From Taiwanofungus camphoratus (Eukaryota; Basidiomycota; Agaricomycetes; Polyporales; Taiwanofungaceae), in the NCBI GenBank assembly GCA_003999685.1, contig CP021224.1, positions 2,666,001 to 2,730,000 of the forward strand: 64,000 nt of DNA. The letters run 5' to 3'. Positions within the stretch are counted from its first letter, which is position 1. Every line of letters starts with the position of its first letter. Of this stretch, positions 34,201-46,289 are shown piece by piece. A program made the position numbers and the translations under genes. The notes below the pieces were generated by a model that was not told where the DNA came from, did no database searches, and saw nothing but the letters and a program-made list of their open reading frames with translations.

Positions 34201-35254
34201 AGATGCGCTGCACCACACCGATTCTTGCGGCCTGCTCCTCGCTGGCACTCGAGAACACGTTCTGCCCGGCCGGATCTTTTTTTTCTGCTGCGTCGACACG
34301 AGCACTGCACCGCCCGGCGAGTGCGGGTCCTCGGACCCAGATGGCAGGGCTGGCGCGAACGAAAGAAATAGGTACGTACGGGCGAGCATGGATGGCTCCA
34401 ACGGCGGAATCTGTCGCTCCGGGCTCGCTGAGCGCGCCACCCCGCGCGAGACCGTGGTCGGCTTAGCATTCACTTGCTTGTGGTCAGACTCCGGGCGATG
34501 GCGCGACGCTTCGACGGATGTGCAAGTTTTATTTGGCGCGTGGCCTGCCTGCCCTCGATCCAAGACCATTTAATACAGCGTGTCCTGTCCGAGTCCACAT
34601 TCGGTCTGCGCGTCCACGTAGTACCGCACCGCTTCTGCCAGAAATGATGTCAACCATGTCGCACGCGACCGTGAACCCTCCGCTGGCAGCCTTTGAGGCA
34701 CGGTCCGGATGTATGTACATGCCATGCCTCGCAAAGAGATCGTCACCCCTCAGACATGCCACCAAATACCACTTGAAAGCCTCTCACGTCCTCCGCTCCG
34801 GGATGCTCTCGCAGACCAAGAAAGAATGTGACTATAACTGCGTTCATCTACGAATCAGTACCTGCGCACCTTTCTCGTCTGTGCCCGCATCTTTGCCAGA
34901 GTCCCCCATTTAAAAGCCAAGGCTGATGTTGCGCTGGATGCCAGGTGCCTCGGTTTGACATGGTCGTCTCTGTATTGTGTGGCATTGGTAACATGTGTTT
35001 GATGCTTGTGGTTCATGCACATTGCTGTAAGACTTGGAAACTCGACTAAAATCCTTTCCTTTTCAAGGTTCACGACCTTATTTTTTGGGGAGTGTGACAT
35101 TCAAAGCGAAGGGAGTGACACTGTACCTTTTTCGTTACCAGTCGTTGGCCTGTTTTTTGGCATTTTTCCATATTCTACCTCGGGGAGTTGCGCTGTGCAC
35201 ATTCTGCAACACATCAGGAAAACCCGCACACCCATGCCAGCACGAAGAATGACT
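31220..35254. other. Long region without recognisable gene
   Basis: The longest frames here are 33347-34573 (plus) and 32620-33342 (minus). Their composition is Cys/Trp/Arg-rich or disordered, no domain is recognisable and they overlap opposite-strand frames. The first 500 bp is the presumed velvet promoter. A poly-T run lies at about 33462 and a 7-bp microsatellite (GAGCTTG, four units) at about 33923-33952. An unrecognised intron-rich gene cannot be excluded. Confidence 0.4.
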
Positions 35255-36333
35255 CTAAATCATAACAACACCAATGAAGCGGTACCCTTCCCACGGATAG
35301 CAGGTCAAGTGCCATGAATGGACCTGTGCCAGTGCGATACCGAGGTCACTTATGTGGCTCTTCCTTCGCTGTCTTAGCAGGTAATGGATCAGCCTGTTTG
35401 TCTCCTTCATGCGAATCTCGTGCATTGGTGGTTGACTTTGGGTCCTGTTGTTCTGATGTTTCACCTGTCTTGTCATTGTCAGCAACCAGAGCATACCCGA
35501 AAATGATGCCATCATTAAGCTTCTTTCCTGCAAGACTCTCTCTCTTGTATCTTCCTTGAACTCCTCTTTGGAAGGCTCCTTTACTGCAAGATCCCAGTTG
35601 CACAGGACACCCATGACTAGACCATCCTTCCTGTAGAACATGATATTGTTTGCACTGATATTGTGGTGCAAAATGGCAGATGTTTTCCACACCCAATGGT
35701 GAGCTAATGAGATTGTGAGTTGAGAGCTATTTGGTGCTTGATTGTACAAGGGTACATACCATTCACAACATCAATAAATATCTTCTTGAACTCATCAACA
35801 CTGTTCACTTGTTCAAGAACCTCATACTTCTTCATCATCATCAGGTGAAATATCTGCTCCTCATAACCCAGAAGACCACTCATGTAAAATCTAGGCAAGT
35901 CCATCTGTTCCATATTTCAAGTGATTGAGCACTTCAGATTGACAATGTGATTGAGCCAGCATGGCACATGTGTCTTCAATTTTTGCCAGATGATTCTTAT
36001 GAAGCCATCTTTCACATTCCACTCCTTCAAAGGCCATGTCATCTTCACTATGAGCTCATCTTTGCCAAATAGGACTTTCACCTTTTCAGTCACCTTGATC
36101 AGCACAACAGTGGTCGCTCATCTGACTGCTCCAAAGTCAGTGTTCACTCTTTGACTTTTATCAATCTTGAATACCATTTCCTCTGATGGTGTTTTATTCA
36201 CATCCATCACAAGCCCATTGTCCAGTTCAAGTTGCATGCCAGAGTAACTCTCATATGCACCCATTGGAAATTTGAGAAAGGGGCAGATCTCCATGTGTAC
36301 ATGGTTCACAGATTCCATGGCTGTGAGAAAAAG

Positions 36334-37094
36334 TGTTATTGGGGTGTCTATGCCTGTAAGTGACTACTGATGATGGTGAGTCATTGAGTAGTTGGACGTG
36401 AAGTGTATACAAGGAGTCAGCCTGGCTGACGATGAGTATATGCCTAAGTCTTCAACCATTAGCCCAGTGGTCGAGAGAGAGTTGTGGGCTAAGTTGTCAT
36501 CTAAGTCTTAGTGTAGTCATGAGGATATAGATGGTTTGAGAAGACCCATTGAATAGACAAAGGTATTGGGGCCTAAGCCAAGTCGTGAAGTACAAATGGT
36601 AACAACAGTATCAAGGTATACAGTGTAATAAAGGAGGACAAGATTGGGGTACTCCGCAGTGAGCCAACCCCTTAAGTACTATGTATAGTGGGTTTAGGGC
36701 TCACTCCCACAGATATCGGTATCCATGCCTACTAAGTGTTTGTGAGTCAGTGGCCTGAATGGCCCCTACTGAGGAATAGTCCATAACTAAGCGGATGATG
36801 GTCAGCCCGTCAGGAATGATGATAATAATTGTAAGTGTACACGATCCACTAGTCCAGTATAGTGAAGAGAAATGAAAATGTACATTCATACCATTACCGC
36901 TGATAAGACTGGGGAGTTCAAAGCCTTCAGTGGTTTGTACCCACATCCACCTAACAAGCATTAGGTTTGACCAACACTATAGCTTAATGGTCTAAAGCAT
37001 CAGAAGGCCAGTTGAGAGGATGCAGATTCAAATCCTGCTAGTGTCGCCCCTTTTCTTGATTCAGCCATTGTCTGCTCATCACCGTCTTGTAACA
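36334..37094 (+). mobile_element. Solo LTR (family C) inside the FunK1 pseudogene
   Basis: 761 bp with termini TGTTATTGGGG and CTTGTAACA (inverted TGTTA/TAACA), flanked by the 5-bp duplication AAAAG (36329-36333 and 37095-37099). Of the length, 180 bp is a SINE-like insertion. The same LTR family is present, split, at 16472-16686 and 24248-24504. Confidence 0.85.
36901..37080 (+). repeat. tRNA-derived SINE-like element, copy 2 (inside the LTR)
   Basis: 180-bp unit homologous to 4321-4501 (inverted): leader GGGGAGTTCAAAGCCTTCAG, tRNA-like core with A box (TATAGCTTAATGGTC) and B box, tail ending GTCTGCTCATC. It is flanked by ACCGC and ACCGT. The sister LTR at 24491 has the uninterrupted site ACCGCCTTG, which proves a clean insertion. 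Confidence 0.8.
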
Positions 37095-38514
37095 AAAAGG
37101 ACAAAAAGGTCCAGGTTCATCATGAAGTTGAATGGTTCAGATTGGACAATTTCCATTCAATCTTCATATCACAGCATGATAGTCATGCTCTTGATCATGC
37201 ATCCAGTTGCAAATGACCTAATTTCATGGAACAACAGCTTGTTCATGTATTTCCCTGCCTGCACTTCATTGTCTGTCAACTTCAGATGATTATTGGGGTT
37301 GAGCTTTCTATTGATATGCTCCAGTGTTGAGATGCTCATGTTGGCATCATCTTTGCTATTTGGATTGGAGTGAGCATGCTTGAATGGTGGTTCATCATCT
37401 TCAGAAAATGTCACCAATATCTTGCACTTCATGGCTGTTCAATGATTTGTACATCCCTTGTGTTGACTGGATGTAGCACTGTCATGTGAAAGGCTGGCTG
37501 ACATTTATTGGCTGTAGGAGAGTAGCACAGTTAGCCAACATAAAAAACTGTGATTAAGCAATATTTGTACCTTTCTAAAGTCTATCTTAGACAACTGAAG
37601 TTTGGTCAGATCCAGTTTATCACCCTCTTGTTTAACTTCAATAAACCCAAGATACCACTCCCATCACTGAAGTGTCTTGCTATGAATTGTGTCAAATGCA
37701 AGATCAGACATCAACACCACTGTGTAGTCTCCTTTTACTGTGTGCTCTTACAAAGGTGCCAAGGTGTTCATTGACAGTTGCAGTATGTCTTTGCAATTCA
37801 GGGCACTCACCAGATGATATGTTGTTCAGGATGTGCTTCAAAATCTTCACCAAAGGGAGGTAGCTCTCTTTCTCAAGATGAGCTTGCATATATAAAGCCT
37901 GATATAGCAGTGGCCATGTTTTCCCTTCAAAAGATGGAACATCCTTTGAAGTAAATCTCATACTGCCCAAATAAACTCATGCACTGGCATTCTACAGTGA
38001 ACTTTGTCTCTGAAGTGTGCCTGAATATACTGCTTGACACCCTCATTCACGATTGTGCCATCCTCTCTGAAAACATAAAAAGTGGCCTTCAACTGTACAG
38101 ATGTTCCTTGAGCTATGAAATTAACACAGTCAGACTACTCACAAGGTCAACATCATGACCTTTTTACTTGTCACAAAGGATTTGAGAGATGGTGTTTTTG
38201 ATGCCATTGATTTAATGGAGGTTCAGATTTGTATCCTCGCACATGGGGCTGACCCCTGATGTCATCCATTTCCGACTAGTGGTTAGGCCCAATTGTAATG
38301 TCAGTGTGACGGGATGCATAGAGATAGTCGTAGATCCAGAAAGGATGAAGTGAGTATGTTAGAGACACAATTTCCATTTTGCGTCTTGTAAGCAACTAAA
38401 GGTGGCCAAAGCTTGTGCGGCCAGGTGAAAATTGTGTCTTGCTCAACAATGACTCGCTTACCAATGGCTGGACGCAGAAGGGTAACGAGACCACGTGACG
38501 ATTGGTGTCTGAGG

Positions 38515-38585
38515 CAACTAGCACGTATGAAAGCACAGAGGAACGAGAGGATGACGTCCGGAATCTTCATGCAGTTCTTCTCCGG
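38515..38585 (+). pseudogene. FunK1 C-terminal fragment
   Basis: The phrase encoding RMKAQRNERMTSGIFMQ matches the C-terminal end of the FunK1 proteins (RMKAQKDELMTYEIFMQ in the 25-kb copy; KAQRSEVMTYEIFM in the left copy). It is on the opposite strand to the adjacent pseudogene and no other FunK1 part is attached, so it is a separate relic. Confidence 0.75.
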
Positions 38586-38844
38586 AGACCCGCTCTCCTG
38601 CTCCCACCCCCGAACGCCATGCGATACGCCGCGACGCGGTACTGGGACACACAGAGCGGGCCCGACGAGCGACCGTGATGAGAACGGGGATCTCTATAGG
38701 GGAGAGAGGGAGGGCGGGTGACGGTTCTAGGCGTATGGCCTTCTGTAGCTCTGCATTGCGCGTGCGTTTTGGTTCGTCGCGGATCGGAGGGTTGATAGCT
38801 TAGGGGCCAGCTTCTTTCTGTCCTGTACGGTATGATCCAGCCCT

Positions 38845-39040
38845 ACTGCCCGTCTTAAAATTGTGATTTGGATCCCTGGCTGATTCGGTCTTGCTGCTGC
38901 GGTGCGTGTCTCGCATTGTTCATCTCGCCTGCTCGATTGGGCGCTTTTCATTCCGCTCACAGCTCTCGAATTCGGATGCTCTTTGTATGCCACTTCACAG
39001 CTCAATCTTGCAGTCATGTACCGGACCTTTTCTCGGGGAC
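38845..39040 (-). repeat. Dispersed repeat, copy 2
   Basis: Reverse complement resembles 29074-29335, lacking that copy's A-rich run and AAGCCCC heptamers. Its edge shares TAAAATTGTGATTTGG with 8393-8408. Confidence 0.6.
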
Positions 39041-42000
39041 GAGGTGCGGTGAGGCCCCCAAGTTGAACGCCGAAGCAGCACTCTGCAGCGTGTTTGCTTC
39101 AGCAGAGTCGTGAGCATCGTCCAGCTTGCGGAAATTGCTCGCGTTTTATCTGTTCGTCAGTCCTGTTTGTTTTCGGTGCACAAGGCTGTTTTTCGGCTAG
39201 AGACAGTCTGGTCTTGTTACATGACTCCGATCAGCAGAATTATTTTGTAGTCGCATCCGACTCATTTTGTGCTTACTTACTTCAAGAAAATGGCCAGCAA
39301 ATACGGAATCGCGCTCAACCCCAAGTATGGCCAAGACATCTGCATTCACATTGATGACAGTGTTCCCCTCTGCAATGCCGTACAGAAAGCACAGCCTTCA
39401 GAAGAGGAACCGGGATCAAACGGCTTTCTTGTGACTAGCCAACCAAAGCAGGTCTGACTAACGTGATTTGATAACGGCTTACTGCCTTTAGCCCTCGAGC
39501 GGTGACTGTGCTGTATGATTGATATCGAAGCGGAAAGAGTGGATGGTAACAGAGGATGTGTTACACAGTTTATTGCGATGACATTGAGACTTCGATTCAC
39601 GCAGATGAATGATTGATCAGATGTCGATGTCTCCCTCGAATTTGACAGCCATGATGCAAGCGGCCTTGATATGAATCATGGTCAAGCATGATGCAAGCAG
39701 CCTTGATATGAATCATGTTCAAGCATCACGCGCTCTTGTTTGATGCGCAAAACAACTCTAGGACCAAAATAGTCGACTGCTTTCAGTAATGAGACGCATG
39801 AATCAGTGAAAGCGATACATTCGGAGGAAGCTTCGACCATGCCTCGATTACATCAATGTAAACACGGAATTCGTGTCCCCCTTATGAATGTACATTACCT
39901 TACAGTCGTCTTGAAACCCATCAGTCCTAGATAGCACTACATGTGTTGGTCCACTTCCGTATGTTCCAAAATTTAGATCACTTGCTCGTTGGCCTACAAC
40001 TGTCAATGTGAACAGTCATAGCGACCCTATCAAAAGATACGTACATATCAAAACTTCAAGAGAATCGGTACTGAAATATTGAGCATCGTGCCGGTCGTAG
40101 ATAGACCATCAAGATGCCAGCAACGTCACTCACTTCGCAGAAGACTCACAATATATTGGGACAGCTGAACACAAGTCATATGACTGAGGTGAATAGGATT
40201 CACAACTGTAACATCAGTTGGATCAAAAGCATACAGTATTGCTCCACTACGGGCCGCTCCCGACTTCACAGAATGTCGGTACGATCTTGAGATGGAGGCT
40301 TTGTTCTCCCTGCGCACAATGGTTCAAGGCCCTCCCTTAGTAGTTGAGACATGAAGAAACAACAGAGAGCACCCCAAATATCACCTGCGAGGTGAAACTT
40401 TCGATGAGAAAAGGCGCAAATTCAGTTGGAGCGCGTATATGGGGCGGCATGACTCCCGCGCACGGACCATGTTGACTCTGGCGTATATATTCGATTTTTC
40501 TGCAAAATAAATCGTTACAGTCACCTCGACCTGAAGTCGACGTCTTGAAAGCTATCCATTGCTTTGAGGAGAACGTTTTTACTTCGGCTCACACTGTGGG
40601 CTTGTCGATCGAGCACAGTGATCTCTGTTTGGAACCTGGAGCTGGGCATGCCGTTTGTTTTTGATGTATCTACTGGCCAGCGGCTAATCAGCTCTTGGTA
40701 CATTGTATGTTTAATATGCCAGTGCTGTTTGTATTCAACAGTTTGATACTTGGAGAATTTTCAGTTAGACATTATGTTTTACAGGAGACAAAGTATCTGG
40801 CCGAGAACCCCGAAGATTACGTGCACAGCAGCTTCAACGAGCTCTTGCAGTGTTTGCCAAGCGTCTTCGCTGTGAAGCTTTGAAGCTCAATCCAATCACC
40901 ATGTTATGATACCGGAACCCGCAGCTACTGTAATAGTGTTGCGCCAGCTGTGATTGTGTCAAGGACAGTTCGTACAGCATCATCAATACTAGGGTTATGT
41001 CAAAGGTAGCGCCCCGGTTGCGCGATGTATTCGCTTTTGCGAACCAGCATCGACCCTAGTCGCTGAGCGCTAAGCGTTGGGCGACTATCGTGCGTTGTCC
41101 TCATGTGTGTATACACGCCAGTCCACCCTTAAGTCACCGAGTATCTAGGCGCTTGAACCACCTCCGCGCTTTTCGTGCAGGCGAAAAATTGCGTGCGGTC
41201 ATTTCGCCACAGTACTCCCGTGGTTCTCGGTTGTGAGTGACGGTCATTTCTAGCAAGGTGGATGTTGGAGGGTTCGACTTCGAATCCAGGAAGGCCGAGA
41301 AGCGCTAGCCGTTAGCTCAGTTTTTGTCAAAAACTTGGATGGTGAGGACTTCCATACTCTTGCGAATGATGGAGTCCGCACGCTGTGTGCGAACCTGATT
41401 GATTGTTCTACCAAGAGCTATGTTCCGTGACTGAGGCCTGAGGAAGCGTTGAAATAGTCTCCATTTGCGTCCAAAGACACGCTATGAGACGTCCAACACG
41501 GGCGCTCGAGCTTTTCTCACCCGTGTCAGTGGACAGGTCGTCTGTCCGGATAGACGGATACTTTTATTGGGATACCCCATTCGTCGGATAGTCCACGACG
41601 CATCATTCCGGACCCCATCAGAATTGACAGATCTTGTTGGATTGTTTGCTGATGGGAAGCTGCGAGCAAGAAGGATAGGAAGTTTGTCGGAAGGCTTCTT
41701 TAACTCCCGAGGCGCAGCAAGCCGTATAAGCCCGGGATGTGTGTACATCTCATGGTATTCTATTCTTCATCAACAAGGTAATCAATAGTCCATGGTTTGA
41801 TCTGGCGTGTGGTTTCGATGGCGGATGGGAACATTGAAGTGCAGGCGACTATAGTGGCATTCGTAAGTGGCAAATGTCGGTTGGGAGCTGGAGGCTAAGA
41901 CTCCAAACCATCGCTCGCAATCGGGAGCATGGACCCTGTTTCTAGCCCAAACACCAAACTTGGGATCAATTCTGATTCGATGGAGTGGGCATTGAGGTAA

Positions 42001-44898
42001 GGCATTTCCTTTGTAAGACAGTCACAACGACATCATCCCTTGACCGTTTGATAACATCATAGTTGGATAATGCTGCATCATCTATCAGGAATGAGTTAAA
42101 GTAATTGACGGTTACAAAATCAGGTGCGCATACCCTATAATCGTGAGGCCATAGGATGGTCATCGACTGTCTCTGATCTGATATCGAGTGCTCGGGATTA
42201 GATTGGTGAGTGGTCGAGTATATCTGACGCCTCGACATCGCTCCGAAGGGATATCAATCTGGAGCTCGATCTCTTCGCGGAGGTGCATGTTACTCCTATC
42301 CTCGAACGACGATGGCGAGTCGGTATCACTTGCCGTGCGCAATCCGCTCCCGGTCTATGCTCACACGCCGTCAGACCACACGCGTTTCTCTGTGACTTGG
42401 GGACACTGCTAACCTCCTGAGCTTGATCCGGGTTACTTGAATGGATGCTCGCCTGGGATTCATCTAGCAGCGTAGTAACCGCTAGGTGAGGATCGGTCGG
42501 CATACCATTCCCCCGTCCAGCTATCAAATTTACCGAAATCGTCACATACGTAGATCCGCGACGAACAGGTCTTCCAGCTTTCACTCTGGATACTTTGAGA
42601 TAGCGAAGAGCCTGTTCCTGGGGGCATTAACCCTCAAAATGATGCATGGCAGTGACAATTTGACGCGTACGAAGCGTCCGACTCGACGGTTGATGATCAC
42701 ATATCCGCGAAAAAATCCAACTGGTGATTATGCCCCATCCTTGACAACTCCGTTATCACGTAGCCTCAATTTAATCCGTGACTTCGGAAAGCGTACAATT
42801 AGCGCATCTGCCTAGATTGTTAACGCCGCAAGATCTTACATACTATCGTTTTGAACAACGTAGGCCTAAAACGCGGCACCAGGCGATGTGACCGCTTCGT
42901 GTGGCCGTTACCGGGATGGCCAGTCGCACATCCGTATGTGCAACTCCTATCTGTCTTCCGCGCCGCATCACTAGCGTCTTTCCCGCGGCGAGGTGTTTGA
43001 AATTGTCACCTGTCTACCAGATTCCACCAGCAGTGCCCAGGTGCCCGGTCATCGTACATCAGGCCGCCGCTGTTGACAGATAGACCATCCAACGGCGGCT
43101 CTTCCAGAGAAACAGCAGCAGCGCCGCGCAGCTGGGGCGCTTGACCATACTCCCACATGTGTGATGGCTCCCAAGGCTGGATATCGAATGGAATAGAAAT
43201 CAGGTACGTGCCTAGATTGCCCGCTAACAATAAGCAGCGAAGAGCGGCGGCTCCGTGACCGCGCGGGTGAGTCGGTAGCTCGGTACTCACAGCAGCGTAG
43301 TTGCTCATGCAGCTAATTTTTGCAGCTGGCAACCATAGTTTTTCCCAGATCAGCGTAGAATTCTCATGGCTGTCAGAACATTTATTTATTCACTTGGTAG
43401 TCTGAGGAAGCGCAGATCTGCTGCTTACTACGCGCGGGAGAACAGATCTGTTCACTTTTTACGGCAGACTTGACTCAATCATGCGTTAGTTTTTTGGTTT
43501 GGCGTGAGGCCTAGACCGTTGTGCAGGCGGTATGGGGTTCTTTCGTACAACTCGAAGTGCTGGCAGTGACAGGAGATTGGATTCCAAGCTGGGGATGGCG
43601 ATGTGTGGTTTTCGGGGTCTTGCCTACTGCTTTGGCGGATGAGACAGTATTTACTAGTAGTCCACGGCGCATCAGCAGCCTCGTCGTGGCAGAGTCCGTG
43701 TTCAAAAGGTTCTTAGTGATGCACCCGTGGGAATGTGTGGCGTTGCAATACCGAAAACGGGAACTATCTTTCCCGATCGGGAACGTACCTACTAGGTTTG
43801 TAAACATTCATGCGATCCTGTTGTACGCGTGCACCTTTCTTGTCTGGGTTTTTCAGCCCTTCGTTGATCCAGGCGGTTCACTCGGGCAGGGACATTACGT
43901 GTGAAGCAGTTCGCCGGACGGTGTGGCACAAGAGGTGATCCAAGGAATCACATCTACATAGCGGGACACCATATAGCAGACAGACCTTCCAAGCTCGCAT
44001 CGTATTCGTCCTGTGACACTGGGAAACATCGGCAGATGCGGTCCAGCAGCCGGCGCTCTCACGCACAGAGTGTATGGACACGGTGAAACCGTTGTTCAGG
44101 TCGCTGCACATATATGTGCGCTCATGAGGAAGCGGCGGCCGCACGCAATTCTTGCTTGTCGTGGCAGGGGAGCCAGGCGAGTGGACCGCCGAAACGCCTG
44201 GGTGCCCCCTTGAAACCTCGTCATAAAGGCCCGCTCAGTGTTCACAAAAAGTTCTGGGGTGGGCTGGGGTATATGTGGGTATCTTTTCCCACGGGGAATT
44301 TCCTGATAGAAGGATCCGCCTTACGGCGCATCGGATCGCGCATCAGGAGGATTATGAATGGAACGCACATCACCGTGCGCCCACGCACGCGTACGTGGCC
44401 ACCATCCTCAAGGGAATTCTGCGAGCCGGAACCAATCCGCTTCGCGTTAATGAAGGGGGATCATGCGTTCGCCCTTCTATTTCGAATGTCTTTGGCAGGG
44501 CGTCAGCCGGACATCATCACGACACGCACACGAACGGCGCCTGAGGCACAATCAATTGCAAACCGTTGCTGACACACATTGAATTCAGTGAACGAGCAGG
44601 CATGGGGCGAATCAGAGGCACGGATCAACGGGGAAAGTACGGATAGCGAGCGAAGGCAAGGCAAGAAACAACACACGAAGCTGCGGTATAGGCTAGATGG
44701 AAGACGGGGAGCATGCAAGAACATTAAGCAGGCAGCGAGAGACACCGAGGCGCAGCCTCTACCAAGCAGGGATACCAAAGAGTCCTTCATCTTCAAACGA
44801 CACGAATTTCTACCAGAAGCATTACGACCACGGGTCAGATACCAAAAAAAATACAGATAAATACAAGGATCGCATCAGCGAGAGATGACGCTGTCGGT
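39041..44898. other. Long region without recognisable gene
   Basis: Nothing of confident identity. A 55-codon frame at 39290-39457 (plus) has a good start context but no recognisable domain. At 40550-40882 (plus) two open segments, joinable across a GT-AG gap of about 95 bp (about 40704-40797), end in a Leu/Glu-rich peptide and may be exons of an unknown small gene. The minus frame 43006-43332 is likewise unassigned. No tRNA or rRNA was seen. Confidence 0.35.
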
Positions 44899-46034
44899 TC
44901 AGTTGCTGGTCCTGTAGGCAGGCGCTTCACGATGTTCGGTGCGCGGGCTGCCCAGAGACGAGGGTGCCTGGTCCGGGGAAGACGGCCGGTGCTGAGCGCT
45001 CGACCCCGGTACCTCGTGCGAGGACGGGGCCTGCTGCGGGTTCGAAGGGGCATTGAGCAGGGAGCGGATTTCCGGCAGGGTGCTCGCGTTGTGGCCATTT
45101 TGGGAGTGATCTACCCGCGACATGAGAGGAGCGATAGACGGATGGCTATAGTGATGGGGAGGCAGGGCATGCATATGCGACGTGATAGGAGGAAGTCTGG
45201 ACGACGGAGGGGGAGTCCTCGAAGACTTGAATGTCGCCGTGACAAGCGGGCCTCTTTTGTGAGGGAATTGCTCCGGGCGGGGCCGCGAATGCGTGCGTTC
45301 GAACAGGCCACACTTGTTGCAGAGCTGATCAAGCTGTCAGCATCTGGACTCACACGCGTTAATGAATAGGCACATACCACTTTTCCTGGCGTCAAGCTGG
45401 AGCGACGCCACGTCGACGTGTCGGTAGTGCGGCAATTGTAACATTTTCGCCGCACCCTGTCGCTCAATTTGGTTGCCGCATCGTCGGTGTGGATGACGTG
45501 CATTGGCTGTCCCGGATATGGCTGGGAGGGGATGAATGAGGGCCTGATCGAACGAGTCGAGACCTGACCAGGTACTATGTGAGACGCCGAGGTATAAGGC
45601 GAGCCTGAATGATGCGCCGAATGGTTGATAGCATCGCTCCCGTACCGAGCACCTAGAGGAGGGTTCGGGTTATAAGGATAAGACACCCCTGAGTTCGCGG
45701 GCACAGCCTGCGCGTGTTGATAGTACGGCGTCGATGGGTGTGAGAGCTGCGTTGCGCAGACATAAGTCAACGGCGCAAGGGCGGAACGCAAGATACTCAC
45801 GGGAGGCGAGGGCGAGATGGACGAACTCGCGAGTGATGATGTTGACATTGCCGGTGAGTGGTGTAATGTGGCAATCGGCGGGGGGGTTGGGTGCGAGTGC
45901 ATGCGCTGATACTGACTGGAGTCGTCAGAGTGGTGGCTGGATCAAGTCATGATCAGCATCGACCACGGGAAACGAAAGCGGAACAAGCAAGCAAACCTCG
46001 AGGTCCTGTCCAAGCTGCTGACTCGGTGAGGCAT
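44899..46034 (-). CDS. GATA-type zinc-finger transcription factor
   Basis: Three exons on the minus strand: 46034-45997, 45936-45378 and 45324-44899, with GT-AG introns of 60 and 53 bp in phase, giving 340 aa. The single zinc finger is C-X2-C-X19-C-X2-C and is split by the second intron: RKCYNCRTTDTSTWRR before it and LCNKCGLFERTH after it, followed by a basic tail (SRPRPEQFPHKRGP). The X19 spacing and the GKVLCNKCGL ending are typical of a basidiomycete GATA subgroup. The N-terminal half is rich in Ser, Pro, His and Tyr; the C-terminus is Ser/Pro-rich and lacks a recognisable second finger. GATA factors bind GATA sites and govern nitrogen, light and developmental responses; the exact role here is unknown. 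The start (ATG 46034) is the simplest in-phase choice. A further upstream exon, for example in the open minus frame 46036-46287, is possible. Confidence 0.85.
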
Positions 46035-46289
46035 TCTATGATCGACTGACTGTTCGGGAGGATAGAAATGGGCGGGGTGAAGCGAAGGCGCGAATTGCTG
46101 CGGTCAGGCCATGATGCGGATTTTTAAACAAGCAGGCAATGGGACAGTCAGAACAAGCCGGGTCGCAACAATATTGGGACCGACTAACCAGGCGCGGATC
46201 AAGATGAAAGGGACGGCTTTGTGTCGGAGAAGGATCGGTCCTGATACGCTTCTGCGGGGGAGATGCTGGGGCTGTGACAGACGTCACGG

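Larger units (their letters stand above)
35255..38200 (-). pseudogene. Decayed FunK1 kinase gene split by an LTR
   Basis: Minus-strand remnants align in order with the intact FunK1 genes: YLPLVKILKHIL near 37855, SEDDEP...NEVQAGKYMNKLL near 37400-37270, ICPFLKFP near 36290, EEMVFKIDKSQR near 36170, WPLKEW near 36035, EQVNSVDEFKKIFIDVV near 35800, HHWVWKT near 35700, then NIMFYRKDG. The family intron before HHWVW is retained (about 35703-35763), so it is not a retrocopy. Lesions: the catalytic HRD has become HHN and the DWD has become NWD; TGA replaces Trp and Arg near 37150; TGA replaces Arg at about 35918; there are further frame changes; and a 761-bp LTR sits between 36334 and 37094. Base composition is markedly AT-shifted. 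The upstream boundary is approximate. Confidence 0.88.

Noticed and set aside
33347-34573. 408-codon plus-strand ORF
   Set aside because: Long, but rich in Cys, Trp and Arg with no domain. It is overlapped by several opposite-strand frames and includes a poly-T run translated as Phe. Judged a chance ORF in GC-rich DNA.
36960-37050. tRNA gene
   Set aside because: A and B boxes and the T-arm are good, but the anticodon stem does not pair, U33 is missing, and the surrounding 180 bp is repeated at 4.4 kb. Called a SINE-like element instead.
41240-41340. Possible tRNA (TTAGCTCAG and GGGTTCGACTT fragments)
   Set aside because: The A-box-like and B-box-like pieces are in the wrong order and no cloverleaf can be drawn.
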